Shown here: piece by piece, positions 28,701 to 34,631 of the stretch
Layout of the letters: the number at the start of each line of letters is the position of its first letter
How positions within the stretch are numbered: position 1 is the first letter of the stretch
Assembly: GCA_015064545.1 (NCBI GenBank)
Contig: SVSA01000015.1
Span: 1 to 34,631, forward strand
Length of the DNA stretch: 34,631 bases
DNA from: Oscillospiraceae bacterium
GTDB taxonomy: Bacteria > Bacillota > Clostridia > Oscillospirales > CAG-272
Reading direction: 5' to 3'
Notes under the pieces: model-generated
The model's database searches: none
Told to the model about the DNA's origin: nothing
The model's input: the letters and a program-made list of their open reading frames with translations, nothing else
Program-made: the position numbers and the translations under genes

Positions 28701-29257
28701 TAACACTCTCCCCACAGTTTATTTACAATTTCTGTTGCGATTAAATTCGGACGTCCATGATAATCATCAACACAACTGCAATGTTCCGTAGATACATGAC
28801 AAATTCCATTTAAATGATCAATTTCATGCTGAAAAACAGTGCTTTTAAATCCTTCTATTGTTTCCTCTATTTCTTCTCCCATTACGTTTTGATATCGAAC
28901 TTTAATTTTTTTATAACGTTGCGTGGTTACAATTGCATCTGGAAAACTCAAACATACTTCTTTTGATTCAGTTAGTTCCCCAATTCCTTGGTATTCGGGA
29001 TTTATAAGAACAATAGGGTTTTTGCCATCCCTTTTGGTATCTATAACACAAATTCTTATAAGTAAGCCAACCTGGTTCGCAGCCAATCCTACGCCTGTTG
29101 GATTAGAGTACAATGTTTCAAACATATCGTGAACAATTTTCTTTAATGAAAATTGAGGATAGTTTTTAATATCAATTTCACGGGCACGTTCGAACAAAAC
29201 AGACTCTCTTAAAGCCAGATCATCTTTAAATATTTGAATTACTGTTAATGCTGCCAT
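28700..29257 (-). CDS. Peptide deformylase-family protein (divergent)
   Basis: GVGLAANQVG, EVCLSFPD (EGCLS-like), FQHEIDHLNG metal-binding motif; AGGAGG SD. Confidence 0.85.
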   Translation of the reverse strand: MAALTVIQIFKDDLALRESVLFERAREIDIKNYPQFSLKKIVHDMFETLYSNPTGVGLAANQVGLLIRICVIDTKRDGKNPIVLINPEYQGIGELTESKEVCLSFPDAIVTTQRYKKIKVRYQNVMGEEIEETIEGFKSTVFQHEIDHLNGICHVSTEHCSCVDDYHGRPNLIATEIVNKLWGEC

Positions 29258-29285
29258 AACTTATACCTCCTATTTTTGTATAATT

Positions 29286-29314
29286 ATTATACCATATTTT
29301 ACTACAAAAATCAA
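29286..29314 (-). promoter_or_regulatory. Extended -10 sigma70 promoter for the PDF/2-TM operon
   Basis: Minus strand TTGATT - 17 nt ending TGG - TATAAT. Confidence 0.75.
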
Positions 29315-29382
29315 CATAATTAGCAGAAATTTTTGGTTAAAATTTTTATGTTTAATATCTTATTTAAAATTCTCCACTTATC

Positions 29383-29411
29383 TTGATTTATTCATAAAAA
29401 TGTGGTATACT
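29383..29411 (+). promoter_or_regulatory. Sigma70 promoter for structured leader/lipoprotein gene
   Basis: TTGATT - 17 nt ending TGG - TATACT. Confidence 0.7.
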
Positions 29412-29417
29412 AATACT

Positions 29418-29613
29418 GCTAAACCAACTTAATAACTTCAAAAGACACCTGTTTTTCTATGGGGATACTATACCCTTTTTGTCTTTTACATAGTGAATTT
29501 GATAAAAATGCAAATTCCGCTTGTAAAAGACAGGGTGATCTTGTTATTTCAAGTTGGTTTAGCGACTTGGAGTTTGCGTTTTTTGTGCGTTGGCTCCGGT
29601 CAGCGCACTTTTT
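29418..29613 (+). ncRNA. Structured leader or small ncRNA candidate: nested hairpin plus terminator
   Basis: gctaaaccaactt(29418-29430)/aagttggtttagc(29551-29563); gtcttttaca(29481-29490)/tgtaaaagac(29522-29531); gaattt/aaattc; terminator-like stem 29585-29608 followed by TTTTT. Confidence 0.55.
29585..29613 (+). terminator. Terminator-like hairpin just upstream of the lipoprotein SD
   Basis: gtgcg t tggc tccg gtca g cgcac TTTTT. Confidence 0.5.
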
Positions 29614-29630
29614 AATTTCAGGAGGACAGT

Positions 29631-31907
29631 ATGAAAAGAATTATAACTTCGTTGTTCACACTTATTGTAGCTTTCACTATGATATTGGGGCTGACTTCTT
29701 GCAAGAGTGAAGAAGAAAAATTAGTAGATCAGCCTTCTGAATCTTATATTATAGAATGCTTACAAAAAGTACCTTGCATCATAGAAATTGAAGCGGTTAC
29801 CGAAGATAACGACCCCATAGGTCAATTAAATAAGCCCGGTGGATATACAGCTCTCGTGTATTTCTCATACGAACTGGTTGATCAGGAAGAAGTATATGGA
29901 GATGATTTGATAGACAAAGGCACAGATGCTGGCGGATGTATAGAGGTTTATACTACAGAAAAGGATGCTAATAAGAGAAACGAATATTTGGCAGCATTTG
30001 ATGGCGGAGTTCTGACTTCCGGCTCTCATACCGTGGTTGGTACAATCGTAGTTAGAACTTCTGATGAATTAACTGCAACTCAACAAAAATTATTAGAATC
30101 AAACATTATCGCTGCTTTGCAAGGTCAAGATGACAAAATTGTTGCTCCAAAAACCAATTCAAATAATAATGACAGCAACGATGATTCTAATAATGACGAT
30201 GATCCCCCTGCTCAACCAAGCGGTAATACAAAAGAAGATGGCGTAAACGATGCTGAAAAATTTGCAAACGAGTTTGCAACAGAATATCCTAACGATTATT
30301 TAACTCCTAATTACATAACGGAATATTTAAGAGATGTATTGGGGTACTCTGAAACGATAGCGGTTTACGCTACGGAGAACTGTAATATCAGTTGGGCGAC
30401 TCATGCTAAAAAATATGCTCAAGTTTATTTGACCTATGAAGAAGAATTCGGCAGACCTGCGAGCTGGTGGAATCCTTCGGATATTGAGGATATGTTGCTG
30501 GAGGATGGTTTTTCTTATGACACCATTGATGCAACGATGGCAACCATTGATTGGACAGCCCAATCAAAAAAATATGTAAAGCATTTGTCTGAATTTTACG
30601 ATACATTTAATCGTCTTGATGCAAGAGGTTATTTGGAAGATATCGCTGCTAATGAAGCTGGTGTGAACTATCTTTTAGAAAATAGCGGCGTGAATTGGAA
30701 ACAACACGCGCTAAACATGGCAAACGAATTGTGGACAGAATATAGTTCGCAAGGATATTATGAAGATAAAACTGTAGAGTTTATTCTGACAGACATACGC
30801 GAAGAGCTATCTTCCATTTGGGAATATACCCAAGCAGAAATTGATTATGCTATTCAAAACATTACCATAGATAGATGCCGTCATACAAATTTACAGACAT
30901 TAAGTGCTGTTGCCGCAACATGTACGGCTACGGGATTGACCGAGGGCAAAAAATGCAAGGATTGTGGTGAAACTATAATAGAACAATCTACAATCCCTGC
31001 AAGCCACACAGAAGTTGTGGATGAAGCGGTATCTGCCACTTGTGAAAATACTGGATTATCAGAGGGTTCACACTGTTCTAAATGCGGAGAAATAATTGTT
31101 GCACAGCAAGTGCTTTCCATTGTAAATCACTCATTTAACAGTGGTTACTGCCGATACTGCGAATGTGAAGAATATACAACTGGACTTGTATTTACAGAAA
31201 TTACAGGAGGATATGCTGTCACTGGATACAATGGAACAGCCTATTCCATTAAAATTCCTTCTGTATATAAAGATAAAGCAGTTGTTTATATAGACGATTC
31301 TGCTTTTAAAGGAAAATCTTCAATCACTTCGGTTGCTATGGGGGATAATATTACGAGCATGGGAACCAAAGTGTTTAGCAATTGTACCTCTCTTACATCT
31401 ATCAAATTAAGTGAGAATCTAAGTGCTATAGGCGACTATGCATTTGAAGGATGTTCAAAACTATCAAGTGTATCCGTGCCTAATTCGGTGGAAAAAATCG
31501 GAAACTATGCATTTAGCGGTTGTACAAAGCTAAGCAAAGTTGTTTTTGGAACAGGATTAAAAACAATAGGAAAATATTCATTCTCAAACTGTTCGGCTTT
31601 AGAATATGGTAATAGTTATACCAAGTTTACAATCCCCGACACAGTCGAAAGAATCGAAAAAGGAGCATTCAATAATTGCACCACTCTATCAAACAAAGGC
31701 ATGCTTTACATTCCTTCGTCTGTTACATATATTGAGTGTGGCGCTTTTACTGGATTTGAACTAAACGATATTGGTTTTAGTGATGGCACAGGATGGTATT
31801 ATTACAAATCAGAAACAGCCACGGGAACAAGTGTGGATATGAGATATACTTCTAATAGCTACACATACTTGAGCAAAACATATTCAGGCTATCTAATAAA
31901 AAAATAA
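29631..31907 (+). CDS. Lipoprotein: Ltp-like N-terminal repeats, CxxCG modules, BspA-type leucine-rich repeats
   Basis: Lipobox GLTSC; repeated W..HA.KYA / W..QSKKY / W.QHALNMA; CKDCGETI, CSKCGEII; YAFEGCSKLSSVSVPNSVEKIGNYAFSGCTKLSKV. Confidence 0.85.
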   Translation: MKRIITSLFTLIVAFTMILGLTSCKSEEEKLVDQPSESYIIECLQKVPCIIEIEAVTEDNDPIGQLNKPGGYTALVYFSYELVDQEEVYGDDLIDKGTDAGGCIEVYTTEKDANKRNEYLAAFDGGVLTSGSHTVVGTIVVRTSDELTATQQKLLESNIIAALQGQDDKIVAPKTNSNNNDSNDDSNNDDDPPAQPSGNTKEDGVNDAEKFANEFATEYPNDYLTPNYITEYLRDVLGYSETIAVYATENCNISWATHAKKYAQVYLTYEEEFGRPASWWNPSDIEDMLLEDGFSYDTIDATMATIDWTAQSKKYVKHLSEFYDTFNRLDARGYLEDIAANEAGVNYLLENSGVNWKQHALNMANELWTEYSSQGYYEDKTVEFILTDIREELSSIWEYTQAEIDYAIQNITIDRCRHTNLQTLSAVAATCTATGLTEGKKCKDCGETIIEQSTIPASHTEVVDEAVSATCENTGLSEGSHCSKCGEIIVAQQVLSIVNHSFNSGYCRYCECEEYTTGLVFTEITGGYAVTGYNGTAYSIKIPSVYKDKAVVYIDDSAFKGKSSITSVAMGDNITSMGTKVFSNCTSLTSIKLSENLSAIGDYAFEGCSKLSSVSVPNSVEKIGNYAFSGCTKLSKVVFGTGLKTIGKYSFSNCSALEYGNSYTKFTIPDTVERIEKGAFNNCTTLSNKGMLYIPSSVTYIECGAFTGFELNDIGFSDGTGWYYYKSETATGTSVDMRYTSNSYTYLSKTYSGYLIKK

Positions 31908-31921
31908 TCACCCAAAATGTT

Positions 31922-31951
31922 GGAGGCAAGTGCGAATCTTGCCTCCGATTA
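31922..31951 (+). terminator. Intrinsic terminator after the lipoprotein gene
   Basis: ggaggcaag tgcgaat cttgcctcc gatta. Confidence 0.65.
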
Positions 31952-32054
31952 TCTTTATATTCCTCTCAATTTGTATTCTCTCTAATATAATGCATTGAAA
32001 ATCATCAATATTTATGTTATAATACTGTCAAAGAATTCGAGGTGGAATTATAAA

Positions 32055-32948
32055 ATGGCAGATACAACCGTTCATCAACACTATGTTTGGCGATATTATT
32101 TAAGGCAATGGGCAACCAACGAACAGATTATATGTTTGCGAGATGGAAATAAAATATTCCCTGTCAACTTGATGAAGATAGCACAAGAAAAATTGTTTTA
32201 TCAATTTTGCGAATCATCCGAAACCGATTTTTTAATCGCTCGTCATATGGCGGACGATTGCTCCATTAAGCTTATAGAGGTTTATGAAAGTATCAACGCA
32301 TTTTTGCGTAGCGCAAGAGAAAACGGAGATGACGCATTATATCAAGATATACTTGAGTTTTGTAAGGACTTTGATGAAAAATTCTACAATTGCCCCGTTG
32401 AAAAAGCATTAAAATTACCATTAGAGAAACTATATGCAAAAGATTTTTCTTTTTTGGATAATCAGGATACCAAAATCCCGTTTTGCAATGCAATAGCAGA
32501 ACAATATTGTCGAACAAACATGATGAAAACAGGATTTATTCGTAGTATAAAAGAATCAAATATCGAAGGGGCTAATCCACACAATGTATGGTTCTTAATT
32601 CGTCATAGTTTGGCGTGCAAAATAGGGATGGCTCTTGCCTTTAAGGAATATCGTTTTTGCTTATTAGAAAGCTCGGATGTTCCGCTTATTACAGGAGATC
32701 AGCCAATTATAAATGTTTATGCCGACTATAGAGAACCTAAAGGAATTGCAGAACAGTGTGATTTATATTATCCAATAACTCCACAATTGGCTTTGTTCAT
32801 CACCGATAAGGATATTGTTGAAAACAAGGGCATGATTTTTCTATCACGAGAGCAAGCAATGAAATTAAACGATCTCATAGTTGCCGCATCTCACAGCCAA
32901 GTCTTTGCAGCAAACAATGATGACCTCTTAAAATATAAAACAACATAA
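32055..32948 (+). CDS. DUF4238-like protein
   Basis: Start MADTTVHQHYVWRYYLRQWATNEQI; LITGDQPIINVYAD...DLYYPITPQLALFIT pattern. Confidence 0.7.
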   Translation: MADTTVHQHYVWRYYLRQWATNEQIICLRDGNKIFPVNLMKIAQEKLFYQFCESSETDFLIARHMADDCSIKLIEVYESINAFLRSARENGDDALYQDILEFCKDFDEKFYNCPVEKALKLPLEKLYAKDFSFLDNQDTKIPFCNAIAEQYCRTNMMKTGFIRSIKESNIEGANPHNVWFLIRHSLACKIGMALAFKEYRFCLLESSDVPLITGDQPIINVYADYREPKGIAEQCDLYYPITPQLALFITDKDIVENKGMIFLSREQAMKLNDLIVAASHSQVFAANNDDLLKYKTT

Positions 32949-32957
32949 TACACTTCG

Positions 32958-32985
32958 GGAGCGAGAAAACAATCTCGCTCCTTTT
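32958..32985 (+). terminator. Intrinsic terminator
   Basis: ggagcgaga aaacaa tctcgctcc tttt. Confidence 0.85.
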
Positions 32986-33062
32986 ATATCTAACAAGATA
33001 AATAAAAGAAATAACTGATTTACACCAATTTTGCCTTTTTTCTGCCATCTCATTTTCACCCG

Positions 33063-33091
33063 TTGACTTGAGTATATGGGTATGGTATAAT
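33063..33091 (+). promoter_or_regulatory. Near-consensus extended -10 promoter
   Basis: TTGACT - 17 nt ending TGG - TATAAT. Confidence 0.8.
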
Positions 33092-33095
33092 AAAT

Positions 33096-33317
33096 GTGGA
33101 ACGGGAGATCGCTCCTACCACTTGTGGCGGCAACCGGTATTTTTTCACAGACTCGCTCTGTATAGTTTCCTGCGTGTTATCACGAATAATTTCAGACCGC
33201 CCGCGCCTTATAATTCGAGGGTAAGTTGCGCCGCCCTCTTCCGGCTTGCGTTCAGCAAGAAAAATTTATCAGACTGTAAAAAACAGAACTATGGCTTCGC
33301 TTCCCCTGGGGAAGCAT
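33096..33317 (+). ncRNA. Structured RNA candidate A (about 220 nt), raiA-size class; identity unassigned
   Basis: Strong promoter immediately upstream, no plausible ORF, helices gtgg(33096)/ccac(33118), gggag/ctcct, ggcggcaac(33126-33134)/gttgcgccgcc(33225-33235), acaga/tctgt, cttgc/gcaag, and hairpin gcttcccctggggaagc. Confidence 0.5.
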
Positions 33318-33341
33318 AAGAAAAAAGCCCCCAAACCCCCA

Positions 33342-33370
33342 TTGACAAAAACACTCCTTTTTGGTATAAT
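33342..33370 (+). promoter_or_regulatory. Perfect consensus sigma70 promoter
   Basis: TTGACA - 17 nt ending TGG - TATAAT. Confidence 0.9.
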
Positions 33371-33375
33371 AAAGG

Positions 33376-33870
33376 TGCAGAGGGCTAGAACCCCTGGATT
33401 GATTTTTGTGCGCCGTCCAATAGGACACATTTTCGCGGCTATGCCGTGTAGCACATCTGGTTAGGATTGTATTTATGTGTTGTGTTAGGATACCGTGGGC
33501 TTTTTGCTCGCAATGCACACGTTGTTATTTTTGTATGCGGTTATGATGCAACTATCATAACCATGTTTTGAGAATGGATCAATTTACGGGGTAAGTGTTT
33601 CTTCTCCCCTGCGAAGAAAGTTTATATCTTGCCATTGAGCAGGAACAGTTTATCAGAGCCGTATGGCAAGCTATTTCCGGGCAACCGTTGCAAATAGCTA
33701 TTTTCAAGGATTCAGGCGCATTCACGCGCAAATTGTGTTGAGGGCAGTTTTTACGGGATAACTATGCCCGTAAAAGTATCAGGGTAATTTTCATAATTAC
33801 CACAATGAATTTCATAGCGACATCGCCGCAAAAGTGTGAAAGTACAGGAAAAAGATTTCTGTGCTTTTTT
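33376..33870 (+). ncRNA. Large structured RNA candidate B (about 495 nt) with its own promoter and terminator
   Basis: Promoter 33342-33370, terminator 33839-33870, and at least eight helices in between, including a three-way junction and an H-type pseudoknot; no plausible ORF. Confidence 0.65.
33839..33870 (+). terminator. Intrinsic terminator of RNA candidate B
   Basis: aagtacag gaaaaagattt ctgtgctt + TTTT. Confidence 0.75.
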
Positions 33871-33942
33871 CGTTGTCAGCGATGCGTACCGGAGGCGGAT
33901 TTTTACGTTCCGTTTTTGCCGTTATGAAAGGAGGTGGTGCTT

Positions 33943-34062
33943 ATGAAAATTACCCTTTTTGTATTTTTCATATATTCTTGCACATTGAACAAACATATCA
34001 ACCATCGCCTCCGTCGCGCATCCGTTAAACTCACACAGAAAAGCGTAGGGCTTAGCTGCTAA
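33943..34062 (+). CDS. Small ORF, 39 aa, with very strong SD
   Basis: gaaaggaggtggtgcttATG; MKITLFVFFIYSCTLNKHINHRLRRASVKLTQKSVGLSC*. Confidence 0.35.
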   Translation: MKITLFVFFIYSCTLNKHINHRLRRASVKLTQKSVGLSC

Positions 34063-34099
34063 CAATCGTTATCCGGAAATCGTAACGCTATCCAAGACG

Positions 34100-34426
34100 T
34101 TGCAACGGTTAAGAGAAAGTAATCCCAAAATAACACAGGCATCTCTTATACGAGATGGATATTTTCAAAGAACAAGAATCAATCGTATATTCAGAAACAG
34201 TAATGACAAGGGCGGACCGTTCCCTATAACCGTAAAGGATATCGTCACTCTCGCAATCGCTTATAAGCTAAACGAGGAGCAGACAAGAGAACTTTTATTC
34301 AGCGCATTCCCAGATTTCAGATTTTATGAGATGTTCGTAAAAAATCAAATGAGTCTGGCAGATGCAAACGAAATCTTAGACGAGCAAGCTCTTGACTTGC
34401 TTGGTACGTCAATCTTAGATGATTGA
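34100..34426 (+). CDS. HTH-like small protein; true N-terminus uncertain
   Basis: Frame open from 34049 but no ATG/GTG; TTG at 34100 lacks an SD; RESNPKITQASLIRDGYFQRTRINRIF...KDIVTLAIAYKLNEEQTRELLFSAFPDF. Confidence 0.5.
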   Translation: MQRLRESNPKITQASLIRDGYFQRTRINRIFRNSNDKGGPFPITVKDIVTLAIAYKLNEEQTRELLFSAFPDFRFYEMFVKNQMSLADANEILDEQALDLLGTSILDD

Positions 34427-34556
34427 AAAAATGATAAAGTTTCCTCGCGCCGCTTCCCTTGGGGAAGCAGGAAACGCTTTGACATCAGGTATAATGGTGT
34501 CAGGTTAAAGTTGCGCAACCAAAACCAATTTTTTATTTACGAAAGGAGAAAAAAGT

Positions 34557-34631
34557 ATGCTAAACATCAGAGATCTTAAAATCGATCCCGCCTCGCTCGG
34601 TGAGAAAAAGCTCCTTGTGGAGATCATTCCC
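34557..34631 (+). CDS. Partial CDS running off the right edge, unknown
   Basis: gaaaggag SD; MLNIRDLKIDPASLGEKKLLVEIIP... Confidence 0.6.
   Translation, partial: MLNIRDLKIDPASLGEKKLLVEIIP

Noticed and set aside
33246-33518. Small ORFs 33246..33464 (+), 33252..33518 (-), 33269..33454 (-), 33068..33319 (+)
   Set aside because: They overlap promoters and hairpins of the RNA candidates, are mutually antisense and lack SD or motifs.
33376-33870. Group II intron, tmRNA or RNase P RNA
   Set aside because: A GUGCG-like string (33408) and GAGCCGUAUGG (33656) hint at group II, but there is no proper domain V hairpin or IEP; no tmRNA tag/TΨC end and no RNase P core motifs seen.
27640-34631. Integrase/transposase for the accessory island
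   Set aside because: Looked for tyrosine/serine recombinase or DDE motifs in the translations; none recognised inside the window.

Overview
The window looks like a Clostridia/Oscillospiraceae-type chromosome segment. Four parts can be read from the sequence. (1) ~1-17.5 kb is a carbohydrate-utilisation locus. Minus strand: a secreted repeat protein, three pectate-lyase-superfamily beta-helix proteins, three Gfo/Idh/MocA oxidoreductases, a six-hairpin-type glycosidase and two paralogous solute-binding lipoproteins. Plus strand, divergent: an AraC regulator and a GH31 glycosidase. (2) ~17.5-27.6 kb is mostly core: a TIR protein, tRNA-Leu(UAG), secG, an SGNH lipoprotein, an aconitase-family hydratase, NUDIX, DUF1015, a Cys-rich repeat protein, a YhbY-like protein and cotJABC. 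(3) ~27.6-33.0 kb is a visibly AT-rich accessory island: a divergent peptide deformylase translationally coupled to a 2-TM protein, a BspA-like lipoprotein with a structured leader, and a DUF4238-like protein. (4) ~33.06-34.63 kb is mostly non-coding. It holds two consecutive, promoter-driven, heavily base-paired regions (about 220 nt and about 495 nt), then a possibly frameshifted HTH-like ORF and the start of another gene. The most interesting signals are the two structured RNA candidates at 33.1-33.9 kb, the structured leader at 29.4-29.6 kb, the PDF/2-TM pair, a repeated unnamed 'W-x-x-(D/N)YETT' module in the secreted proteins, and a Cys-Gly-Cys repeat protein near cotJABC. All family calls come from reading the translations; no searches or folding programs were run.
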